The notes beneath the pieces are model-generated. The model did no database searches, had not been told where the DNA came from, and worked only from the letters and a program-made list of their open reading frames with translations. A program made the translations under genes and the position numbers. Of a DNA stretch of 44,586 nt, positions 15,529 to 22,894 are shown in pieces. Source of the DNA: Verrucomicrobiota bacterium (GTDB lineage: Bacteria > Verrucomicrobiota > Verrucomicrobiia > Chthoniobacterales > UBA10450); NCBI GenBank assembly GCA_003219415.1, contig QHOS01000039.1, positions 1 through 44,586 of the forward strand. The letters are read 5' to 3'. Numbering within the stretch: position 1 is the first letter of the stretch; each line of letters starts with the position of its first letter.

Positions 15529-16398
15529 GTGACCGATACGATTGTCATTCTCAATCCAACCGCGGGAAGCCCGGAACATATTCGGAGCTGGCAGGAACGC
15601 ATCGAATCACTCACTGGTGAGTGCCCCGTCCGTATTACTGCACATTCTGGCGACGCGAAGGCGCTGGCCAGGCGCGCAGTCGAAGCGGGATTTAGGCGGA
15701 TCGTCGCGGCAGGCGGCGACGGAACAGTTAGCCAGGTGGCAAACGGACTCGCCGACAGCAATGCCACATTAGGCGTGCTCCCAATGGGAAGTGTGAATGT
15801 TTTCGCGATGGAGCTTGGCTTGCCATTGCACAATCTCCAGCGCTGCTGGGATATCATCGAAGGCACAAACGTCCGTCTGGTCGATCTGCCGAGTGCGAAT
15901 GGGAAAGATTTTGTCCAACTTGGCGGCGTGGGGCTGGACGCACAGGTAGTCAAAGAGACCAGCCTCGCTTTCAAACGCAGTTTCGGGCCGCTGAGCTATC
16001 TCATCTCCGCAACCCACATCGCGGCACGGCAACCGCCGAAGCTCTTCATCGAGTCGGAGCATACTGCTGTGGAAGAAGGATCGTTCGTTCTCATTGGCAA
16101 CGGACGCCTTTACGGAGGGCCCTTCCCGTTTTTTAAACACGCTATCATCGACGATGGTTTGTTTGATGTCGTGGTCTTCAAACGGCTCGGCTATCTCGAA
16201 ATCGTCAAGTATCTCCAGGACGTCGTATTCAGCTCCGACATTAAGGTTCCGGAAATCGAATATTTTCAGACGCGGCAATTGCGCATAACGAGCGAACAGG
16301 ACGTTCCTCTTGAGCTCGATGGCGAACTCGCGGGCAATTGCCCGGTTGATTTCCGAATTCGGAAGAGAGCGCTTCGCGTTCTGGCGCCTACGCCCTGA
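15529..16398 (+). CDS. YegS/BmrU-type lipid kinase (diacylglycerol/sphingoid kinase family)
   Basis: The protein has 289 residues, starting at GTG 15529. The DAGK catalytic N-domain is complete: ILNPTAGSPEH (about 7-17), AAGGDGTVSQVANGL with the nucleotide-binding GGDGT at 62-66, and LGVLPMGSVNVFAMELGLP (about 81-99). A beta-sandwich C-domain with GNGRLYGGPFP and DGLFDVVVFK completes the family fold. These cytosolic or peripheral enzymes phosphorylate lipid alcohols such as diacylglycerol, sphingosine or ceramide. It is divergent from the sphingolipid-bearing operon (61-base gap to the asmA-like gene), which makes ceramide or sphingoid base a possible substrate, but diacylglycerol or undecaprenol are equally allowed. 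It is followed 19 bases later by glnE. Confidence 0.85.
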   Translation: MTDTIVILNPTAGSPEHIRSWQERIESLTGECPVRITAHSGDAKALARRAVEAGFRRIVAAGGDGTVSQVANGLADSNATLGVLPMGSVNVFAMELGLPLHNLQRCWDIIEGTNVRLVDLPSANGKDFVQLGGVGLDAQVVKETSLAFKRSFGPLSYLISATHIAARQPPKLFIESEHTAVEEGSFVLIGNGRLYGGPFPFFKHAIIDDGLFDVVVFKRLGYLEIVKYLQDVVFSSDIKVPEIEYFQTRQLRITSEQDVPLELDGELAGNCPVDFRIRKRALRVLAPTP

Positions 16399-16417
16399 GC
16401 GCTGATCATTCTGCACG

Positions 16418-19159
16418 ATGGCTCGTAGTGATCATTGGACTCGCGAAAAAGCTGCCGCTTCAATTAACCCGGCACAGGTCGAAACTGCCCTGATTCATCT
16501 TAGCGAACATTGGCCGGAAACCGCCCAGTCTCTTATCGATGTCGTCGAACAATTTCCGTTGGGCGAAGCTGCCCTGATTCATCTTCTTGCTGTCTCCAGT
16601 ATTTGCGCCGCGCGCCTGACACACGATCCGGACAGCCTTCTGTGGCTTTGCCAGCCGCAAGTCTGCGGTGCGCCTCGCGGGTATGCGGAGATGCTGGGCT
16701 ACTTGCATAGGTCGGCTGGCAACTCGATCGCAGACCAGGGTTTTTCTGCCCTTCGTTTTTGGAAGGGCCGTGAGATGACGCGCATCGCCGTACGCGAGCT
16801 TGCAAACGTAGCGTCGCTAGAGGAAACCACCGGTGAGCTGTCGCAGGTGGCAGAAATCTGTATCCGCAATGTGTTCGAGCATTGGAACATGGAATTGCGC
16901 CAACAATATGGTTCGCCCAAGGCGGAATTCGCCATTCTCGCATTAGGCAAGCTTGGCGGCGGCGAGCTAAATCACAGCTCAGACGTCGATCTTCTCTTTC
17001 TCTACAGTGAGGAAGGACAGCTCACAACACACATTTCCTATCACGAATTCTTTAACCGACTGGGAAAAAGAATCCTCGAAACGTTTTCAGTTCAGCATCC
17101 GGCTGGCTCGCTCTTTCGCGTCGATCTGCGTCTGCGACCGGAAGGCTCGGCGGGGCCATTGGCCCGCTCGCTCGAGAGCATGGAAAATTATTATGCCGGG
17201 TTCGGCGAAACCTGGGAACGCCTTGCGCTGATTAAAGCGCGCGGAATCGGCGGCAGCAGCGAGCTGGCTTACGAATTTCTACGGCAACATCAGCCTTTCA
17301 TTTACCCCAAAAGCGCGTCGTCCGACTTGCTGGACGAAATCGCCAGTATCAAGCGACGCATCGAGCGCGACATCGTCGGCGCGGATAAGCTGGAACGCGA
17401 CGTGAAACTTGGACGCGGAGGGATTCGCGAGATCGAATTTATCGTGCAGACTTTGCAGCTTATCCATGGAGCGCGTCATCCGTTTCTGCAGGAACCGGGT
17501 ATGCTCAAAGCGCTGCGAGGGCTTCGTCAATTAGATCTTCTTCCGCGCGAGGAAGTGCTGACCTGCGATAATACTTACCGATTTCTCCGCCGCGTGGAGC
17601 ATCGTCTGCAGATAGAGGCCGAACAGCAAACGCATATCGTTCCTCGAGAGGCGGAAGCCTTGCGACGCCTCGCACTCAGCCTCCGTTTTCGGTCTAGTGA
17701 AGATTTCACTGCGGCGCTGCAGGAAAAGATGCGCGCAGTGCGTCCGATTTTTCAACGGATTGTTTCAGGAACCTCCACGGGTCCGGCCAGATCGTCCGAG
17801 GCAAACGATCTCGAAATTTTCAGCGATCAGAAACGCGCGACGAAGGCGCTTTCTGCTCTCGTACAGGGCGCTGCCGGTTTCCATATCGCGCCGCGCACAC
17901 GCCAGGTCTTTCGCAAGCTGCGTCCAGACTTGCTAGGATGGCTCGCAAAGACTGCAGACCCGGATGCGACACTGAATCAATTCGTTCGCCTCGTGGAAGG
18001 TTATGGTTTGCGCAGCCTGTTCTTTGAGCTCCTGGTGGCAAATCCTCGATTGCTGGAGCTGGTTATTAAGACCTTCGATGCCAGCCGCTTCGCCAGCGAG
18101 CTCTTGATTCGCCGTCCGCAGCTTTTAGAGGACATCACTCGAGACCCAACATTTGGTGAACCGCGGTCGGTGACAGAAAATTTAAAGCGGCTCGATTCGT
18201 TAGGCGCGGATGCAAACAATCTCAACCCGATACGCGCCTACCGGCAGAGGCAACTCTTGCGCATCATCCTGCGCGACGTGCTGGGACTTATCCAACCAGC
18301 GGCGACTTTTGCCGAGCTTTCCGACGTCGCGGAAGCGTGCCTGATTTTTGTCGCGAAGCTTCTCGCAAGTGAGAAGCTGACCGTCATCGCGCTCGGAAAA
18401 TTTGGAGGACGCGAGATCAGCTACGGCGCGGACCTGGACGTCTTGTTTGTGGGCGACGACGTTCGCGCCGCCCAGAATCTCATGATCGCCATGGCGCAGC
18501 CGACCGCAGAGGGAAACATCTGGGCGCTGGATGCAAGGCTGCGTCCTGAAGGCGAAAAAGGTCCGGTTGTCTGCTCTCCTGAAACCTACGAGTCGTACTA
18601 CGCAGGCCGAGCCCAGCCTTGGGAATTGCAGGCGCTGACTCGCGCACGCAGTGTGAGCGGATCGTTGCAAAGCGAATTCATGAAGATTGCAAAAGGCGCA
18701 TGGAGTCGTGCACGCCAGGATGCCGATCTTTTCATTAAAATCGACGACATGCTTGAGCGCATTCGGCGTGAGCGCGGAAGCAGATCGGATTTTCTCGATT
18801 TGAAGACCGGAAGCGGCGGCATCATAGAAGCGGAGTTTCTCGTTCAAGCATTGCAGATCCGCGAAAATATCTGGGAACAAAACTGGGAGCGCGCCGCCGA
18901 TGGATTGCACGAGCACGGACATCTGAACAGTGGGGAGGTTGCGAAGCTGAAAAGCTCTTATGCGTTCCTGCGCCGCTGCGAACTTGTACTGCGTCGATAT
19001 GACGATAGAGGCGGTTCAAAGCTTCCGAGCGATCCAGACGAACAACAAAAGTTTGGCATGCGTCTTGGCTACCATGAATTCGACGCTTTCCGTCGCGATT
19101 ATCTCGATGGTCGCGACGCGATTCACGCACTCTACCAACGGCACATTACACCGGCTTAA
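16418..19159 (+). CDS. glnE: Bifunctional glutamine synthetase adenylyltransferase/deadenylase
   Basis: The protein has 913 residues, near the 946 of E. coli GlnE. It has two nucleotidyltransferase modules. The first contains LALGKLGGGELNHSSDVDLL (about 174-193) and DLRLRPEGSAGPLARSLESM; the second contains IALGKFGGREISYGADLDVL (about 660-680) and DARLRPEGEKGPVVCS. Each is followed by a GlnD-PII-uridylyltransferase-like helical domain (GRGGIREIEFIVQTLQL and KTGSGGIIEAEFLVQALQI). It adenylylates and deadenylylates glutamine synthetase in response to PII and glutamine, so nitrogen assimilation is under covalent control. Both active-site DxD motifs are intact. The gene is probably cotranscribed with the lipid kinase and overlaps the convergent methyltransferase gene by 14 bases. 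Confidence 0.95.
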   Translation: MARSDHWTREKAAASINPAQVETALIHLSEHWPETAQSLIDVVEQFPLGEAALIHLLAVSSICAARLTHDPDSLLWLCQPQVCGAPRGYAEMLGYLHRSAGNSIADQGFSALRFWKGREMTRIAVRELANVASLEETTGELSQVAEICIRNVFEHWNMELRQQYGSPKAEFAILALGKLGGGELNHSSDVDLLFLYSEEGQLTTHISYHEFFNRLGKRILETFSVQHPAGSLFRVDLRLRPEGSAGPLARSLESMENYYAGFGETWERLALIKARGIGGSSELAYEFLRQHQPFIYPKSASSDLLDEIASIKRRIERDIVGADKLERDVKLGRGGIREIEFIVQTLQLIHGARHPFLQEPGMLKALRGLRQLDLLPREEVLTCDNTYRFLRRVEHRLQIEAEQQTHIVPREAEALRRLALSLRFRSSEDFTAALQEKMRAVRPIFQRIVSGTSTGPARSSEANDLEIFSDQKRATKALSALVQGAAGFHIAPRTRQVFRKLRPDLLGWLAKTADPDATLNQFVRLVEGYGLRSLFFELLVANPRLLELVIKTFDASRFASELLIRRPQLLEDITRDPTFGEPRSVTENLKRLDSLGADANNLNPIRAYRQRQLLRIILRDVLGLIQPAATFAELSDVAEACLIFVAKLLASEKLTVIALGKFGGREISYGADLDVLFVGDDVRAAQNLMIAMAQPTAEGNIWALDARLRPEGEKGPVVCSPETYESYYAGRAQPWELQALTRARSVSGSLQSEFMKIAKGAWSRARQDADLFIKIDDMLERIRRERGSRSDFLDLKTGSGGIIEAEFLVQALQIRENIWEQNWERAADGLHEHGHLNSGEVAKLKSSYAFLRRCELVLRRYDDRGGSKLPSDPDEQQKFGMRLGYHEFDAFRRDYLDGRDAIHALYQRHITPA

Positions 19160-19961
19160 CCGCGGTAACGATTAACGTTCGCCCAAGCAGCAGGTCCCGC
19201 GAATTCATCGCTCGAACGGCCCAGGCATTCCGCTCGTCCAGCGTGCCGTAGGTGCTCTTATCACGATGATAAACGATCCAGTTTGTGGCGCGCAGAGGAA
19301 CGATTAGGAACGGAAATGCCAGAAGGGAGCGGCGTTGGTACTTATCCACTGTCACTTTCAAATCCTGGAAACCAGCACTGAGAAGCGCGTGCGATAGATA
19401 GAACCAACTGACTGGGTTGATGTGGCCACGCGTGGTGTGAATGTCGGATTCGTCCGGCGCCAAAGGGCCAAATAAATTGTAAAAGCCAGACGACAGGTAG
19501 CGCAGACGGGAACGCAGATTCAAAATATTCGGGGTTGAGAATACTGCGACGCCCCCCGGTTGTAGAACACGGAAAATTTCGCGGACGGTCTCCCGATAGT
19601 TTTCCAAATGCTCGATTGTTTCGATGCATGTAACCAGCGCGAACCGATTATCGCTGTACGGAAGCGGTTGGCGATTCAGATCGACCGTGTCGATCCTGGG
19701 ACCCGGAATAGAGAGCAACTTATCCGTGTAATCGCAGCCAAAAGAACGAAAGGGATAATGCGCTCGAACAAGCCGCAACAATTCCCCGGTCCCGCTACCA
19801 ACATCGAGGTACTCTCCGCTCGATGGCATATCGGGCGCGGTCGCGATCGCGCGAAGGACGCTTTGATGAATCCTCGAAGTGCTTAGCTCGGAAACCTCGC
19901 GCCGCCGCTTTCTCCCAAAGATTTTTCGGTAGATTTTCTTGGAGAACCTTCGAGTGCGCAC
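19146..19961 (-). CDS. Class I SAM-dependent methyltransferase
   Basis: The protein has 271 residues from a GTG start and a strongly basic N-terminus (TRRFSKKIYRKIFGRKRRRE). The methyltransferase-11/UbiG-like core has motif I YLDVGSGTGELLRL (about 51-64), acidic loop CDYTDKLL, motif post-I VTCIETIEHLENY and LQPGGVAVFSTPN (about 132-144). The C-terminal part has a hydrophobic stretch (LLAFPFLIVPLRATNWIVY). The substrate is unknown; similar proteins often sit in polysaccharide or lipid gene clusters. The 3' end overlaps that of glnE. Confidence 0.75.
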   Translation of the reverse strand: MRTRRFSKKIYRKIFGRKRRREVSELSTSRIHQSVLRAIATAPDMPSSGEYLDVGSGTGELLRLVRAHYPFRSFGCDYTDKLLSIPGPRIDTVDLNRQPLPYSDNRFALVTCIETIEHLENYRETVREIFRVLQPGGVAVFSTPNILNLRSRLRYLSSGFYNLFGPLAPDESDIHTTRGHINPVSWFYLSHALLSAGFQDLKVTVDKYQRRSLLAFPFLIVPLRATNWIVYHRDKSTYGTLDERNAWAVRAMNSRDLLLGRTLIVTAVKPV

Positions 19962-20017
19962 AGCGAATGGTGAACCGTCTCCGATCGCGTTAAGACCGGC
20001 AATCGCCTGCGAACCAA

Positions 20018-21394
20018 TCAGCCCGGAATGCCCTTGAGCATCTCAGCGTTGGTCGGGAATTTTTTCACAAACATCAACAATCGCTGAATCGCTTCCTCCG
20101 GTTTGTGTCCAGCCAGGCCGCGCCGAATGAGATTAATTTTCTCCAGCTCCCACGGTTGCAGCAGCAACTCTTCGCGCCGTGTGCCAGATAGAAAAATGTC
20201 CACCGCAGGATAGATCCGCTGGTCGCTGATTTTCCGGTCGAGCACCATTTCCATGTTTCCGGTGCCCTTGAATTCCTGAAAGATCAGTTCGTCCATGCGG
20301 CTGCCGGTTTCGATCAGTGCCGTAGCAACAATTGTGAGAGAACCCGCTTCCTCGGTGTTACGCGCGGCCGCGAAGATTTTGCGCGGAGTCTCCATGGCAC
20401 GCGCATCGATACCGCCGCTCATTGTGCGACCTCCACCGCCCATCGCATTATTGAATGCGCGAGCCGTGCGGGTGATTGAGTCGAGAAGAATAAACACGTG
20501 TTTTCCTGCTTCGACGAGCCGTTTCGCGCGCTCGATCGCCAATTGCGAAATACGTGTGTGACTTTTGATGTCGGCATCATTCGAGCTGGCCATCAGCTCC
20601 GCGGTTGGATGCGAACGACGAAAATCGGTCACCTCTTCCGGACGCTCATCGACAAGCAGGATGATCAGAATGACCTCCGGATGATTTTTTGCCACTGCCT
20701 CGGCGATGTGATGCAGCAGTGTTGTCTTGCCGGTGCGCGGCGGCGCGACAATCAAACCGCGCTGCCCCATTCCCAACGGCGTCATTAAATCCATGATGCG
20801 CGTCGTGAAACGATCCGGCACTGTCTCGAGCTTGATTCGTTTGTTCGGATTGATTGTGGTCAATTCCTCAAATGGCGTGAGACCCTGATATTTCGTTGGC
20901 TCTTCACCATTAATCTTCAACAGCTTGACCAATTGGGGGCCGCGGCTGCCGCGCCGGGTTTCACCGTAAATCCACATGCCGTCACGCAAGGCGAAACGGC
21001 GAACAATTTCGGGGGTTACAAAAATATCCTGCGGCGTTTGCACGAAGTTGCGCTTCGCGTCGCGCAAAAATCCGAAACCCTTGCCCGAAATTTCAATGAT
21101 ACCTTCGCCGAATTCCGGTTCGGCCTGAACTTGTTCGCCACCTTCGGCAGCTGGCTCTCCTCCCTCTCGCGCGCCTGCGGCCGGTCGGTCGAGGGTCTGG
21201 ACATCAGTAACCGCACCGGCAGGATCGGAATTCACTGACGAAGAATTTGGCGACTCCTCTGAATCGTCGCGCCTGAACCGATCGCCCCGGTCTCTGTAAC
21301 GCTTTCGCGGGAAACGACGGCGCGGGCGATGATGACGTTGCTCCGGCGAGGCAGACTCAGTCGGCACAGGTTGGGTTTCGTTTTCTTCGTTCAT
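20018..21394 (-). CDS. rho: Transcription termination factor Rho
   Basis: The protein has 458 residues. About 95 N-terminal residues are low-complexity and charged (RHHRPRRRFPRKRYRDRGDR, then acidic and Ala/Gly-rich) and replace the helical Rho N-domain. The RNA-binding cold-shock domain follows (GKGFGFLRD, about 104-112). The ATPase core has the P-loop GLIVAPPRTGKTTLLHHIA (about 213-231), Walker B VILIILLVDERPEEV, the Q-loop area SSNDADIKSHTRISQLAIER and the Arg-finger region AAARNTEEAGSLTI. It is a hexameric RNA translocase that ends transcription. A disordered N-terminal insertion is common in Rho from several phyla. It lies 58 bases downstream of yebC. Confidence 0.96.
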   Translation of the reverse strand: MNEENETQPVPTESASPEQRHHRPRRRFPRKRYRDRGDRFRRDDSEESPNSSSVNSDPAGAVTDVQTLDRPAAGAREGGEPAAEGGEQVQAEPEFGEGIIEISGKGFGFLRDAKRNFVQTPQDIFVTPEIVRRFALRDGMWIYGETRRGSRGPQLVKLLKINGEEPTKYQGLTPFEELTTINPNKRIKLETVPDRFTTRIMDLMTPLGMGQRGLIVAPPRTGKTTLLHHIAEAVAKNHPEVILIILLVDERPEEVTDFRRSHPTAELMASSNDADIKSHTRISQLAIERAKRLVEAGKHVFILLDSITRTARAFNNAMGGGGRTMSGGIDARAMETPRKIFAAARNTEEAGSLTIVATALIETGSRMDELIFQEFKGTGNMEMVLDRKISDQRIYPAVDIFLSGTRREELLLQPWELEKINLIRRGLAGHKPEEAIQRLLMFVKKFPTNAEMLKGIPG

Positions 21395-21452
21395 AAGCTA
21401 AAATCTCGGGGCGCAGCACCGCCTTAACACGTCTCCTGCAAGCAATAGTTTT

Positions 21453-22208
21453 TCAGGCCGGCAACCTGGCCAGCAATTCGTCGGGAATTTCTAGATTTGA
21501 ATAGACGTTTTGCACGTCATCGTCGTCCTCAAGCGCATCGCATAAACGGAGCACCTGGCGCGCGGCGGTTTCGTCGGGCACCGCAACAGTTGTATCGGGA
21601 ATGAATGTAAACTTTTGCCCATCGGTGGTTACGCCCGCATTTTTGAGCGCTTCAGCTACGGCGTATAGCTGATCGTGGGAAGTGAGAATAACATACTGAT
21701 CGTCGTCGTTTGTCAACTCTTCTGCGCCAGCCTCCAAGGCAATCTCCAGTAATCGATCCTCGTCGATGCTCGAGCGCGGGACGGTGATTTGGCCTTTCCT
21801 GTGGAACATGTACGAAACGCTTCCGGTGGAGGCGAGATTGCCATTATTTTGACTGAAAATGCTTCGAATCTCCGCCCCGGTGCGGTTCTTATTGTCGGTC
21901 GCCGTTTCGACAATGATTGCCACGCCTCCCGGCGCGTAACCTTCGTATACGATCTCGTCGAATTGCTGCCCGTCCTTTCCTTCACCCGTGCCGCGTTTGA
22001 TCGCGCGCTCGATGTTATCGTTCGGCATACTCTGCGTGCGCGCAGCCTGGATTGCGCTGCGCAGACGGACATTACTATTGGGATCGCCTCCGCCGGTCTT
22101 TGCCGCGATAGCAATCTCCTTCGACAATTTGCTGAAGATTTTGCCGCGCTTGGCGTCAATCGCGCCTTTAAACCGCTTGACCTTTGACCACTTACTATGT
22201 CCCGCCAT
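21453..22208 (-). CDS. yebC: YebC/PmpR-family protein (TACO1-like)
   Basis: The protein has 251 residues with the full family layout: MAGHSKWSKVKRFKGAIDAK start, ARTQSMPNDNIERAIKRGTG, YEGYAPGGVAIIVETATDNK, and LASTGSVSYMFHRKG. YebC proteins have been described both as transcriptional regulators and, more recently, as ribosome-associated factors that ease translation of difficult (for example proline-rich) stretches. The sequence does not decide between these. The gene is probably cotranscribed with rho. Confidence 0.95.
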   Translation of the reverse strand: MAGHSKWSKVKRFKGAIDAKRGKIFSKLSKEIAIAAKTGGGDPNSNVRLRSAIQAARTQSMPNDNIERAIKRGTGEGKDGQQFDEIVYEGYAPGGVAIIVETATDNKNRTGAEIRSIFSQNNGNLASTGSVSYMFHRKGQITVPRSSIDEDRLLEIALEAGAEELTNDDDQYVILTSHDQLYAVAEALKNAGVTTDGQKFTFIPDTTVAVPDETAARQVLRLCDALEDDDDVQNVYSNLEIPDELLARLPA

Positions 22209-22438
22209 ACGTGCGGAGTTATTTTTCGACCTGAAGTTGCCTGACTAAATGCTGTAATTTTGGAACAGCGCCTCGCAAGAGAATGGCTGGCGAGGAAGAA
22301 TTACCGGCGCTAGTCAAACCCAAGAAGCCTGGTTTGTCAATCTTCGTCACGCGGCGACTGCGCCAGGCTAATCGCGCGCGATTATTTCGACGAAGGCAAA
22401 TCAGTTCAGGCGCGAATTCCGTTCTGAAATTGTGCTGC

Positions 22439-22834
22439 CTAACGAACGCCGGTATCGATGTCCATATCGACATGAACAGTCTGGTTCGAAACAACCGTGA
22501 ATTGCTGTGGTTTCGCTCGGACGTGACCCTTAGGCGGCCGTCCTTGCACATCCAGAATGTAATCGCCAGGTGGCAGTGCGAGACGATAGTTTCCATTTCC
22601 GTCTGCCGTTACACGCGCGATTGCTTTTTTGCCGTCGGGGCTCAAGATGATCAGCGGATATTCGGGATAATTTCCAGCGCTGAATTTTTGCGGGTTTCCC
22701 TCTGCAAGCTCAACATCTCTAAACGCAAGAATCCTCAACTGTCCTTCAAGAAAACCCGGCATAGCGTTATCGGAAGCCAAACAGCCGACCGGAACCAAAA
22801 AGATCCAGCCTAAAAGCAGGGATTTAAGACGCAT
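22439..22834 (-). CDS. Small predicted lipoprotein with carboxypeptidase-regulatory-like beta domain
   Basis: The protein has 131 residues from the ATG at 22834. The N-terminus MRLKSLLLGWIFLVPVGC looks like a lipoprotein signal, with Cys 18 as the lipidation site, although the -3 position (P in PVGC) is not ideal. The remainder is one beta-sandwich-like domain: ARVTADGNGNYRLALPPGDY (about 81-100), then ILDVQGRPPKG and VSNQTVHVDMDID. This resembles transthyretin/CarboxypepD_reg domains that bind or scaffold at the cell surface. Function is unknown. The start lies only 8 bases after the T-run of a terminator, so expression may depend on read-through. Confidence 0.6.
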   Translation of the reverse strand: MRLKSLLLGWIFLVPVGCLASDNAMPGFLEGQLRILAFRDVELAEGNPQKFSAGNYPEYPLIILSPDGKKAIARVTADGNGNYRLALPPGDYILDVQGRPPKGHVRAKPQQFTVVSNQTVHVDMDIDTGVR

Positions 22835-22841
22835 GACGTAC

Positions 22842-22876
22842 AAAAATGGGCGGGATAGTTTCTCACCATCCCGCCC
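22842..22876 (-). terminator. Rho-independent terminator of the secreted propeller gene
   Basis: Perfect 9-bp stem GGGCGGGAT (22848-22856) / ATCCCGCCC (22868-22876) with an 11-base loop. On the minus strand it is followed immediately by ATTTTTG (22847-22841). It lies 18 bases after the stop of the gene ending at 22895. Confidence 0.88.
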
Positions 22877-22894
22877 AAGCTACAAACTAGACCC

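Noticed and set aside
22283-22813. Plus-strand 176-codon frame
   Set aside because: It lies antisense to the small lipoprotein gene and lacks family features; the minus frame has a signal sequence and domain.
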